Source: Gigaspora rosea
Taxonomy: Eukaryota > Glomeromycota > Glomeromycetes > Diversisporales > Gigasporaceae
Length of the DNA: 64,000 nt
Direction: 5' to 3'
NCBI GenBank assembly: GCA_003550325.1
Contig: QKWP01000594.1
Coordinates: 153,182 to 217,181, forward strand
The notes below the pieces were generated by a model, which worked only from the letters and a program-made list of their open reading frames with translations, searched no databases and was not told where the DNA came from. A program made the position numbers and the translations under genes. This document shows positions 53,689 through 64,000 of the stretch, in pieces (within the stretch, counting starts at the first letter, position 1; every line of letters starts with the position of its first letter).

Positions 53689-56093
53689 TAGGGGTCTTAA
53701 TGGGTCGGGTTGGATCGGGTTTAGGCCTGACCCAGGTCAGAACCACCTGGGTCAAAACCTAACCCGGGTCTGACCCGCCTCATATCAAACCCGACCCGGG
53801 TCTGACCCACCTCATGCCAAACCCGACCGGGTCTGACCCGCCTCATGTCAAACCCGACCCGGGTCTGACCCAACCCAACCCGGGTTGAACCCGGGTTAAC
53901 GGGTTATATAAAAGGCTTACAAATTTTATTATGCATTTAAATAAGCCATTCGAGTTATAAATAGTTTTATATATTTTACAACACTTAGTGAATATAAAAA
54001 TATTTTTTAATCTATATCTGACTAATTCACCATATTTGCATTTTTTTTTGAGTCCTATAAGTCCTGTGATTATAATACAGTAGTCACTTCGACTTCATAG
54101 AATTATTCACCATATTTCCCTTTTATAGATAAATAAATTTCCTAAAATGAACACAGGATGGCTATTTATGTTGTATTCGCGGACTCATGGGACCCAAAAA
54201 TTACAAAGATTGTTTGATCCAAATAAATCAAAGTTCAATATTCTAAGTATTTAAAACAATCTATTCATGAATATTGTTTTTAATTTCAATCAGTAAGTTC
54301 ATTAACCTAAACATTTAAAATAAGCTATTCATAAGATATACTATTTAATCACATTAATGTTGTAAATATAAAGAATTTTTATTAATTTAAGTTAATTCAT
54401 GACTATTTAAATATTTATTTATTTGCATCCAGTTAGTTGGGAGCATAAAAATTATTTGCATTTTATATATATTAATACGACTAAATACCCTGGTTAATTA
54501 TATACAACACACATGTTTGATTCAAATAACTGATTAAGAAGTTGTAACCAGACCAACTAAATTACTACTAGTGTACGCCCCATGCCTTTGGCATGTAAGT
54601 GGCATGTATAACTATAAAATTACTATATGTTGTATAATTTGTAATATTCTCATTTATAAATAAAACAAATCTTAAAATAAAATATGCCAGTAGATAGATC
54701 GTTTATAAAAATAGAATCCTTTCACAAAATAAAATAAAGGGTTTACAACATCAATTTAAAGATTTGCTATCGAGAAATTTAGTAAGCTTTCAAATGCATT
54801 ATGAAATAAAAATATGGTTTCAGAATTAAAAAAAATAGCGGATTTTGGAAATATAAATAAGAGTATAAAAAATCATATTTATGTATCAAAATTTTGAAAC
54901 CGGCAAATGAAATAGGAGTGTTTAGAGACTCTCATTTGATGAAATAAGTAAAATTTTTAGATAAACAAACAAATAAATAATAAAACTTTTGCTCAAATTA
55001 TTTAATAAACCTTTGCTCAATAATTACTTACAGAACCTTTGCTCAAATTACTTATTAAACATTTGCTCAAATTATTTTTTATATAACATACTGAACTTTG
55101 CTCAAATTATTTACTAAACTTTCGCTCAAATTACTTACTAAACCTTTGCTCAAATTACTTATTAAGCCTTCGCTTAAATTACTCTTTTATATAACTTGCT
55201 GAACCTTTGCTCAAATTACTTACTAAACATTACTTACTAAACCGCTTAAGTTATTTTTCTAAATAGCTTACTAAACCTTTGCTCAAATTATTCTTTTAGA
55301 AAACTTACTAAACCTTCGCTTAAATTGTTTTTTTGTATTACTTACTAAAACTTTGCTTAATTATTTTTTTATATAACTTATTAAATTTTCGTTTAAATTG
55401 TTTTTTATTTAACTTATTAAATATTTGCTTAGATATTTTTTTATATAGCTTAGCAAATATTACTTTTAAGTTATCTTATATATTAATATGCCACCAAAAA
55501 GAACTTCCAAGCAAACTAATAAAGATCAAAAACTTATGATAGTGGTGTTTAGAATTATTATAACTAAGCAAAAGAACTTGAAAAAATTTGCTGGATTTAA
55601 TTTGTTCTTTCACGTATAGTAAGTTAACAATCCAGTTCTATGGCTTGTATTTAACTCCAATAATTCGTCAATTTCTTTTATCCAGAACTTTAGTAATAAC
55701 CTTATTCATGCTAGCTAAGTATTCATTCAAATGTGTTTAAAAGGTTATTTATTTGTTTAATTTGATATTGTCGATATGAAATTTTAAACATGTTAAGCAT
55801 AAAACGATATTAGAAGCAGTATTAATTTTTAGATATGATTTTTTTGCTTAAAATTACTGATTTTGATTGCCTGGACAATTATTAAAAGTTTTTTATCAAT
55901 TTTTGGGGCAATGTAACATAATATGCATCATAGATCAGAAGTTCACCAATCAGAATGCATGTTTACTTATCACCCCATAGTTCTTTAATAATAGATATTA
56001 ACCTGTTCTGACCCGGGTCTGACCCCAACTCGGGTTTTTTCTGACCCGGGTCTGACCCAACCCGGGTTTGATCTGACCCAGCTAAGACTCCTA
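53689..56093. mobile_element. Non-autonomous hAT-type element, 2405 bp, 8-bp TSD
   Basis: GTCCTGAA (53681-53688) and GTCCTAAA (56094-56101), one mismatch. Ends TAGGGGTCTTAATGGGTC and, inverted, TAGGAGTCTTAGCTGGGTC. Subtermini are arrays of ACCCGGGTCTGACCC words (53700-53905 and 56005-56085), the most G+C-rich DNA of the region. Inside lie an ACTTTGCTCAAATT array and a segment related to 16560-16720. A frame starting MPPKRTSKQTNKDQ at ~55490 is too short to be called a transposase remnant. Confidence 0.8.
54985..55480. repeat. ~24-bp tandem array (CTTTGCTCAAATTACTTACT)
   Basis: About 18-20 drifting copies of CTTTGCTCAAATTACTTACT then AAAC, some with CTTCGCTTAAAT and with TTTTTATATAA spacers. 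It lies between two pieces of a repeat that are adjacent at 16560-16720, so it expanded within that repeat. Non-coding. Confidence 0.8.
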
Positions 56094-56101
56094 GTCCTAA
56101 A

Positions 56102-56650
56102 CTATCATGCTATATCTTTTATGCTACGTACATTCTACTATTATACTATGTTCGTTTTACTTTATGCTACGTTTCGTAATAACAATCATACTATGTTCAC
56201 TGTATATATATATATATATAAAGAAAACTATTGTAAACCAGATACTAACTATTGTGCCCTGTCCGTTCTATCTATTGTGCTACATTTTGTACTATGTTTA
56301 TTTCATTCTAAAGAAAAAAAATGTTTGTATTGTAATATAAAAAAAAAATACTATTGTATACTAGCCTTATGTTCATCCTTTTCAACTCCAATTCCATGAC
56401 AATAACAATATCCAACACTATTTTTTCTACTTCTAACTATTGCGCTATGTTTTGTACTATGTTCATTCTAAAAAAAAATATGTTTGTACTGTAAAAAAAA
56501 AAATCCTAGCCTTATGTTTATCCTTTTTAACTCCAATTCCATGATGATAACAATATCTAACACTTACTATTTTTTTTACTCGCATTTCCCATCTTAACAG
56601 ATTCTAACTGTCATGCTATTCTATACTAACTACTATGTTCATTCTAAAGA
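56102..56650. repeat. Minisatellite, right part, with an internal duplication
   Basis: Continues ACTAACTATTGTGCTATGTTC units. Within it, 56359-56430 and 56509-56580 are a direct duplication (CCTAGCCTTATGTTYATCCT, AACTCCAATTCCATGA). The 77- and 92-codon plus frames are by-products. Confidence 0.7.
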
Positions 56651-56784
56651 AAAAAGGAAGATTAGTATAAAAAAAAAAAAAAAAGAATACTAATCACAAC
56701 CTGCCAAAAATAATGAAAATGTACTGGAAAAAATGAATTAACTAACAGAAATGACCTACTGGAAGACACGAATGCACAACTTCA

Positions 56785-56880
56785 AAACTCAGTAACGGCT
56801 CTAGCAATAGCATCAGCAATGGCTCCAAAAATGGCTCTAGCGACAGCTCCAGCGATGGCTCCAAAGATGGCTCTAGCAAT
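56785..56880. repeat. 18-bp tandem array
   Basis: Units like ATGGCTCCAAARATGGCT then CTAGCA(A)T. Contrasts with its AT surroundings in base content. It could be a relic of a repetitive coding exon (NGS- or MAPK-like repeats by frame), but no gene context remains. Confidence 0.6.
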
Positions 56881-57184
56881 AAAAAAATTTAAAATATTTA
56901 TTAATAAAAAAAAATATATAAGTTACAGTATGAAAAAATTTTTTTATAACTTACAGTATGATCGTTAATCTTTAATATAATTGGCCAATCATATAATTTA
57001 ACAATAAAAAAATTAATTAAAAAAAAGTTAAATAAAAAATAATAAATTAAATATATAAAAAAAAATATAAAAAATATATAAATAAAAAAAATAATATTAA
57101 ATATAAATAAAAATTTAAATATATAAAAAAAAAAGTAACGCTATAAAAACTTAAATAAATAATAAACAAGTAATAAGGCTATAT
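56881..57184. other. AT low-complexity spacer before the second LINE
   Basis: Almost only A and T runs (AAATATATAAAAAA type). No gene. Confidence 0.5.
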
Positions 57185-57199
57185 AAAGTTAATTTTTTG

Positions 57200-60081
57200 T
57201 CCTATCTCCATAGTAACTGCATGTTTGATTTGGCTGATCATACTAATAATACCCAACATACCTGGCAACGCAATAATCGAAGTAGCTGTATCGACTATAT
57301 ATGGGCATATGATTCTATAATTCTATACCTTATAGACTTTTCTCTTCTTTCACCACTAGCTACTACTCATAGTGATCATTTAATTCTCATTTCCAAATAG
57401 AGTTTTCCATTTGTACTATCTTCAAAACTTCGTTACAAAACATGCTATAAGCATAGAGTCTTTCAATATAAATTAATGGACCAAGAGAAATAGGAAGAGC
57501 CTTCATTCCAATGTCAAAACAATAAGTTATCACAATACTCTTCTATATTCTAATTCAACAGAATCTTTAGAATGTACCTGGCACAAACTTCAAACTAGCA
57601 TTATTATAGCTGCTCTTAAAACTATTCCTATCAAAAAATTTTAGTTCGAAATTTCCATCATACTTTTACACCTAAAGCCTCTGAACTGTACAAAGATCTC
57701 AAAACTATTGAAAATATTATGCAACAGACCAAATATCAATAACACATAACCAAACTATTCCTTCTACAATATCTACTCATATTCAGAACATGAACTCAAA
57801 ACACCAATTCTTTATTCTTCCCATACCTGCTAACCAAACTAATCTATTTATCTGGCTAACCCAAACCAAAACATACTGGAAAACCCTATACAATGCCAGA
57901 AATCTTGAAAATGCTTATTATCTTAAACAGCATATTCAAACAGCTGTTAATACTAGATGTGAAAGATTGCTTACTCATTCAACCAAAATGATTAATTTTA
58001 TTCTTAATCGCCACACTGACCCAGTTCATTTTGAAAATATAAAAACTCAAACAGGCATCCTTACTGATTCTCTTGAAGTCAAAAATTATATTCGATCACA
58101 CTTTTCTCAATGGACTGCAAATAATGCTTATAACTAACAAATTTTTTCTACTTATTGGCAAACAGAATATAACCCCTAACACAATATTATACCAGAATGG
58201 TACAATCCAGTCCTGGAACCTATATATACTGATGAAGTTATCAGTACTATCAACAACTTTCCCAACAATAAAGCATGCAGTCCTTTAGGAATTAGCTATG
58301 AAATGCTAAAACATGTTGGTTCACAAACTATATCTGCCATCACAGTACTACTAAACCAATGTTTGATATCAGGCTCAATTCCCAAGCAATGGAAAGATGG
58401 TCACATTTTTTCTATTTCCAAAAAACCAACTTTTGATGGACACTTATATAATACTAGACCATTTAGTCTAATTGAACATATCAAAAAACTATATACAAAA
58501 ATTCTTACTAACTGTTTAAACTCTATATTTTCCTCTTACAATATTTTTAATCTACACAACTATATTGCACTCCCTGGCAATGGTACTAATATTTCTATCC
58601 ACATACTCAACAACTTTATTGAAGATACAAATTGCAACCAAAAGGAAATCTGGCTTTTATTTCAGAACATAAGTAAAGCATATGATACTGTTAATATAGA
58701 CCTATTTGCTCTATCCCTCCGAAGACTTAATATGCCATTACAACTTACTACAATCCTTACCAATCTCCTAATATCAAGAACTAATAGAGTAATAACCAAT
58801 CTTGAACTTACACCTTTTTATGAAGTTCAAGATGGGATTGATCAAGGTGAAACTATTACACCTCTATTCTGGCATATTTACTATAACCCTCTTATCAGCA
58901 AAATCTCCCATATTTATACTGGTTATCAGTCTTCCGTATCTTGGCCACACCATATTTCTCCACCAACTTTTGATTCTATGCAAGTATCAATACCAGTTCT
59001 TGCATATATGGATAATACTCTATGGAATGCAGAATCTCAATTGCATTTAGAGCAAATTCTGCATACAGCCTTTTCATTTTACCAAATGGCTAATATTAAA
59101 GTTAGCCCACAAAAATCTATACTTGTATCCAATTCTATACATACACCTTCTATTTTCTTTATGCAAAACTCCCAAAACACCCTTTAAGTTTCTTGGGTGT
59201 TGGTTCTCTACCTCACTCAAACCTATAATACAATCCAAATTAATCACTTAGGAAGCTACTAAACTTATCAACACACTTGATACCAAACAAGTTACAGATA
59301 AACAAGCATGCTATATTATTAACAATGTCATTATACCTATCCTTGAATATCATATACACAATATAGTTCTTATCTATACAACATGCAATAAAATCCTCTC
59401 CCAATATCTTACTGTTGCTAAGTATAAATCAAAACTAGCAAGAAACATACCCAATAGTACTATGCTAAACCACAATATCTATGGAATCAAAAACATCTGG
59501 GATATACAATTGCAATACCATCTATCTGCTTTTTGCTTCAGCTTAATGTTTCATACCTTCTTGGCAATAGTACACATATTTGACTACAGTAGCTACAAAA
59601 CAATTTATGGTCTACTACTAATATACTACAATATCCTAATCCTCTAATCGATAGTCCTAACAAACATTCTACTATTTTCAAAATAATTTATTACTTAAGC
59701 ATCTTGAATTTTCTATTGCAGCACACTCTGAAATCCTACATCCCTTTACTATCAACTTACCCTATACCTTACTTGAATCCTTACTACACAACCACCCTCA
59801 ATATATAATCTTTAAATGTCAACTACATTTTAAATATATTATGTTCTTAGAACAACTTACTTCCTATGATAATACAATACTTTTAGCTTGGCCACATATC
59901 TCCTTTAGAATTTTTAACCTTATATCAGGAAAAAACCAAACTGGTTTTGTACACTTGAAAATAAAATCCTATCTAATACTTCTACTTGCCAAATTAATAA
60001 CACCCTCCATCTCTCTAATACTAATTCACTCTCATTTCAAACTGGTCACTTAACTCCAAATCTAAACCATGGCTAATATCA
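57200..60081 (+). pseudogene. Decayed LINE endonuclease end and reverse transcriptase
   Basis: Pieces in plus frames: 57197-57400 endonuclease C-terminus with HSDHLIL; 57790-58137 linker; 58303-59187 RT, which is open for 295 codons (SLIEHIKKLYTKILTN, GIDQGETITPLFW). Motif A reads QNISKAYDTV (Asp to Asn) and motif C reads YMDN (last Asp to Asn), so catalysis is lost even in the longest open stretch. Further pieces run on to CCATGG at 60068, then the insertion. Compared with the intact copy, many changes are G to A or C to T. Confidence 0.85.
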
Positions 60082-61804
60082 GGAAATTTTATGTATAGAT
60101 ATTAATCGATATATAACTGTTAATCATTTTATATCGATTAAAAAATAATGATATATATCGATTAACCGGTTAAAAATCAATATATATCTTAATCGATATA
60201 TATCATTTTTATATTAAATCATTATATATCTACAAATTGATTATAATCATAATTATTTGCAACGATATATAACGATTAACAGATCTTTGACCCGTTACAA
60301 ATAAAAAAAAAAAAAACAGAGTTCAAAATCTATTAAGCTCATTTAATCCATAAGCTACTATAGATTACAAAAATATATTTCACAAAATGTGTAAAAAAAC
60401 TTGAAAAAAAAGCCATTTCGACCTATTTTTACTCTCTCTCTTTTACCCCTTTCTTCCTTTTACCCCTCTCTCCCTTTTATCCCTCTTTTTTTTTATCCCT
60501 CTCTCCCTTTTTTTTTTTTAATATTTTGAATACTTTCGAAATATTTTAGGACGATCTGTAACCTGGATCATATCAAGGACGCGTTTGACTAATATTTTCA
60601 AAATGTTTCGATGATTTTTAATGACTGTACTACAAGATCATATTAGTCTTTGTTTATTTTTTTTTGTTTATAATTTCGATCTTCTATCAATTTTACATTG
60701 TTTTTTCATTTTCCTTTTGTTTCATTTAGTTTCATTTAGTTTCGTTTTGTTTTATTTAGTTTCATTTTGTTTTTTTTATATATATATTTTTTTTTATTTT
60801 TTAATTTTTTTTTGTTTTATTTCTACACTTTACCACTAGCACTTTATTTTTTCATTTCATGTTTTTTGTTTTGTTTTTATTTTTATTAATTTATTTTATT
60901 CTGGTACTTTGTGAAAACCTTCGACGATTTCTGAATTGCAAAACACGAACTTGAAATGGAGATTTGGGGCTTTGTTTATTTTTTTATTTAGTTTGCTTAC
61001 ATTTTTGTTTTTTGTTTGTTTTCTTTTTTCTTATTTTTTTATTTTATTATATTTATCCTTTACTTCTTTCAGAACTTTGCAAGAAAACAGCTTAACTTTT
61101 CTGACACTTTATAAGAACACCAATTCTAACATCTCTGGCACTTTGCAGAAAGTCACAAATATAATCAAATATAAGCGAATATGGGCGAAATATAAGTTTA
61201 TTTTTTTTGTTTTTGTTTTTTTTGTTATTTTTTCTGTTTGTATTTTGGTTGTTTTTTTTTACTTATTTTTTTTATTTTATTTTATATTATTTATTCCTTA
61301 CTTCTTTCGAAACTTTGCGAGAAACCAACCACTTTCTGGAACTTTGCAAGAAGTAACAAATATAAGCGAATATAAGCAAATATGAACGAATATAAGCAAA
61401 TATGAGCGAATATAAGGAATATAATAGTTTATTTTTTTTGTTTTCATTTTTTTATTTTTTTTTGGTTTCGTTTTTTTTTGGATTTTTTTTTTTTGACATT
61501 TTTTTATAATAATTCATAATAAAAGATGTAATATTTTAAAATATAATAATAATAAATAAAAAAAATAAAATTTTATATTAAAAAATTGTGAAAACTTGTG
61601 AAAACTTGTAAAACGTTTAAAAATTTGCAAAAAGCATGATTATGTAAATATAATAATTATTAATTGATATCATATTCAATAAATATCGATTAACCGGATA
61701 TATATCGATTACTATTACTATCGATAGTAATCGACAGGGGTGATGAGTATCGATATATATCTTACCGGTTAGTAATCGATATATATCTATATATAAAATT
61801 TGCC
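60082..61804. mobile_element. 1723-bp insertion with CGATATAT-rich TIRs
   Basis: GGAAATTTTATGTATAGATA and, inverted, GGCAAATTTTATATATAGAT mark the ends. It splits the LINE between PWLIS and DQEIIIGKARR. Both end regions (60095-60300, 61675-61800) are full of ATCGATTAACCGG and TAATCGATATATA words. The middle is T-rich and contains two related ~230-bp blocks (60950-61190, 61195-61430) ending in AAATATAAGCGAATAT repeats. The Phe-rich open frames there are by-products. No transposase and no clear duplication. Confidence 0.65.
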
Positions 61805-63400
61805 GATGAATAACCTACTTAGATCAAGAGATTATAATTGGAAAAGCTCGCCGTTTTAATCACTCTACAAATAAACTCTATAATAACTAAAAAATATATG
61901 CTGATCTTAGCCTTACATCCTTATATCCTACACCAAATGTACACTGTACTCCCTGCTTGTAATATATTCTAAACTTAAACAGAATTTAAAACACTTGTAC
62001 TCCAGATATATCAGCTACATAATCTACTAAATTTCTTGGTAGAAAAACCTATACCAAACCTATAAACAAACTCCAACTCAATGCTAACTACTTAGATCTA
62101 CTATACTCTATTGCCTCTCATCATTTTATTAATATTCCACCTCTCCCTCAAATTACAATATAAGCAATCCTATTTTAGACATCTTTCTAAAATCCTCTGC
62201 CACATCAAAACTTCAAACTATAGCACATCTAATGCTATATTCTCAAACTTTTTCTTCTATACTGATAGCTCTGTTGTTAACATTTCTGATCCAAGATGCA
62301 CTATGGGAATTTCATGGATCCAGGTTTTTGATAACCAGATTTTTTATTCATTTTCTGTACAAATTCAAAATTGGCCATCATCATACAAAGCAGAATTAGT
62401 TTCTATATTATTAGCAATTAGTACATGCCCTTGAAATAGTAACATATATATATATACTGACTCCTTATCCATTATTTCAAAATACAATACTCTAACCTCA
62501 CAAACACAAAACTACAACAATCTATATTCTTACAACTACTGGCCTATTTGGCACACTCTTCTTAACCTTATTACATCACTCTCTCTAAACATTATATTTC
62601 ATAAAGTTCAAGTACATAGTAATAATATATACAACAACAAAGCTAATGAACTTGCAAAAAATCACTATCTTTCTTCTATTTTAGAATTTTAACCTCACAA
62701 TATATACAACCCTTCCTTTTGTCTCACCTACAAAAAATACAACATAGAACAACCTACACATCATGCTATCAAAAATATTTGCAATGCACATACAATTGCT
62801 ATGTGGTCCTCTCAACACAGAATTTAACAAATCATTCCTATAGCCCAACAAATAGATTGGAATGCACCCTGGCTATACCTCAACCACAATCATAAACACA
62901 TCTACAACTATACTAATTTTCAGCTCTCAAAAATCCTTTCGCATTAAATGCATATTATACATGCTTCCTACCCTTTCACATTTTCTTTCTATTAATTCTG
63001 CAAATATATATCCTACCTGCATTACATACAACCAAACTAATCACAGATTCCATTGGCTACTTTGCCCAAACTCAAACAGTATCTCAAATATTATCCAAAA
63101 CATAATTACACAATACTCTTTTTTAGATTTACTAGATTTATTCCTCGATGAATTATAACAGCTACGCAACAATCTTTTAACTCACTATTGCCTTTCATCT
63201 ACACAATCTACACCATTCAATACTACAACTTTTTACACTACAATTTAGAGTATATTCCAAAATCACTTATCAATATTATATACCAATATACTTCTTATAA
63301 AAATGCAGCTAATATTACTATTAAGCTTCTCCTACTACTTTACAAAGGATTCACGAACAATTATGGAAACTATACTGTACTAATTTAGCAACTGGAAATC
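61805..63400 (+). pseudogene. Decayed LINE RNase H and C-terminal region
   Basis: Starts DQEIIIGKARR (matching NQIIIGKARRK of the intact copy). 62111-62434 keeps RNase H with FFYTDSS (Gly to Ser), TMGISWIQ and SSYKAELVSILLAI. 62445-62700 keeps YTDSLSI and KVQVHSNNIYNNKANELAK across frames. 62950-63090 keeps the knuckle region (PTCITYNQTNHRFHWLLCP, first Cys pair altered). 63188-63388 matches LSEYTLSYKTANTLSIQLLL of the intact copy. Many stops. Confidence 0.8.
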
Positions 63401-64000
63401 TATACAAGCTCTACCCCAACCCAATACTATATCTATCAAACCTTTATATACTCCGTATTATAAAAGAACTCTATATACTTATAGCTGCATCTGTGGCTTA
63501 CCAGACTAACAACATAAAAACAACAATAGTACATGCCCACCTTTGGGCTTAGCACTTAGAAAAATAGAAATCTGATAACACAACTGGATCAAATATAGTT
63601 CTCCAACTAACTCTATTCTCCATATTCAAATATAGGTGAGTTTTAACCACACTAGTAGGTTTAGGTTGCAGATAAATTAGGCAAAAATTAGAAATAACTC
63701 TATCTATAGTCTGAGTCTTAATTCTTGTATAATTAATAATTGTAATCTAAGAAACCCCATGAGGAATCTAACACATTTTATTAATAAAGATAAAGGCAAG
63801 ACCTCATCTCATCTTAACACCAAAAAAAAAAAAAGTCAATTTTTTGGTTCTCATAACATGAGACAAAAAAAATAACCTGGCTAGCCGGACTTTTATTTAA
63901 AAATTTTTAAAATATTTTAAATTATAAAATTTAAATTTAATTTTAAAAAAGGACAGGACTAGTCAGTGCCCCATGCACTTTGTGCCCCTATTTTGATATC
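63401..64000. other. LINE 3' region, A-tail, TSD and right flank
   Basis: 63401-63818 is the last decayed LINE coding part and 3' UTR. The A run is at 63822-63834. 63832-63846 is the right duplication. 63847-64000 is AT-rich flank with GTGCCCCATGCACTTTGTGC near the end; nothing else seen. Confidence 0.55.

Larger units (their letters stand above)
57200..63831 (+). mobile_element. Second LINE copy of the 32.7-kb family, 5' truncated and decayed
   Basis: AAAGTTAATTTTTTG (57185-57199) and AAAGTCAATTTTTTG (63832-63846) are the target duplication with one mismatch. The 5' end lies in the endonuclease (SNCMFDLADHTNN, SCIDYIWAYD), so about 1 kb is missing. The 3' end AATAAAGATAAAGGCAAG then ACCTCATCT and an A-tail matches the other copy's AATAAAGATAAGAGCAAG. 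The copy carries a 1723-bp insertion at 60082-61804. Older than the 32.7-kb copy by its many stops. Confidence 0.85.

Noticed and set aside
55489-55620. Short frame MPPKRTSKQTNK... as hAT transposase remnant
   Set aside because: Basic N-terminus alone is not diagnostic and the frame is short; no BED finger or catalytic block follows.
60621-61385. Phe-rich membrane-like frames of 72 and 149 codons
   Set aside because: T-rich centre of the insertion at 60082-61804; tandem-block origin explains them.
1-64000. CRISPR array, prophage or bacterial operon
   Set aside because: Introns, LINEs with A tails, a SINE and AT-rich intergenic DNA are eukaryotic; no regular direct repeats with unique spacers.

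Overview
The window reads as nuclear DNA of an arbuscular mycorrhizal fungus, most likely Rhizophagus or a close relative. The grounds are the very AT-rich background and families I know to be expanded there: a kinase-like protein with Sel1 repeats, an F-box/ribonuclease-inhibitor-type LRR protein, a C2H2 family with a conserved C-terminal domain, and RNase H-bearing LINEs. The extreme density of small inverted-repeat elements also fits. No CRISPR, operon or prokaryotic feature is present.

Layout. (1) 1-7.8 kb is the gene-bearing end: a partial, probably transposon-derived protein (3-284 +), a C2H2 protein (287-874 -), a small secreted cysteine-containing protein (1604-2050 -), and a five-exon gene (7796-4807 -). 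The last encodes a 691-residue protein with an N-terminal helical domain, a pseudokinase that has lost DFG, and C-terminal Sel1 repeats. (2) 8-26 kb is accessory DNA: TIR and fold-back elements, many with readable target-site duplications, a 21-24 bp minisatellite split by a 1.2-kb hAT-type element, a decayed LINE 3' end, a decayed kinase, and a tRNA-derived SINE with a perfect 17-bp TSD. (3) 27.6-29.35 kb holds an F-box/LRR pseudogene with three nonsense codons and one frameshift. (4) 32.7-38.6 kb holds a nearly intact 5.9-kb LINE with an APE endonuclease, RT with YMDD, RNase H and a zinc knuckle in one reading frame, bounded by a 15-bp TSD. (5) 38.9-44.7 kb holds two inverted copies of one non-autonomous hAT family, each carrying different younger insertions. 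(6) 45-56 kb holds fold-backs, a ~300-bp satellite, MITEs and a 2.4-kb hAT-type element inserted in the minisatellite. (7) 57.2-63.8 kb is a second, decayed copy of the LINE family, itself interrupted by a 1.7-kb element.

How it works together. Only four loci look like possibly functional host or dispersed genes; the rest is a nested record of transposition. Insertion order can be read directly because several insertions split a repeat whose uninterrupted partner is also in the window. The LINE could mobilise itself and a SINE only if expressed; its current frame has no in-frame ATG before residue 41. The most interesting items are the MLKL-like pseudokinase-Sel1 architecture, and a short conserved core shared by three otherwise different fold-back elements. 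No BLAST, HMM or folding program was run: family names rest on motif recognition, and coordinates of splice sites, TSDs and TIRs were read by hand.
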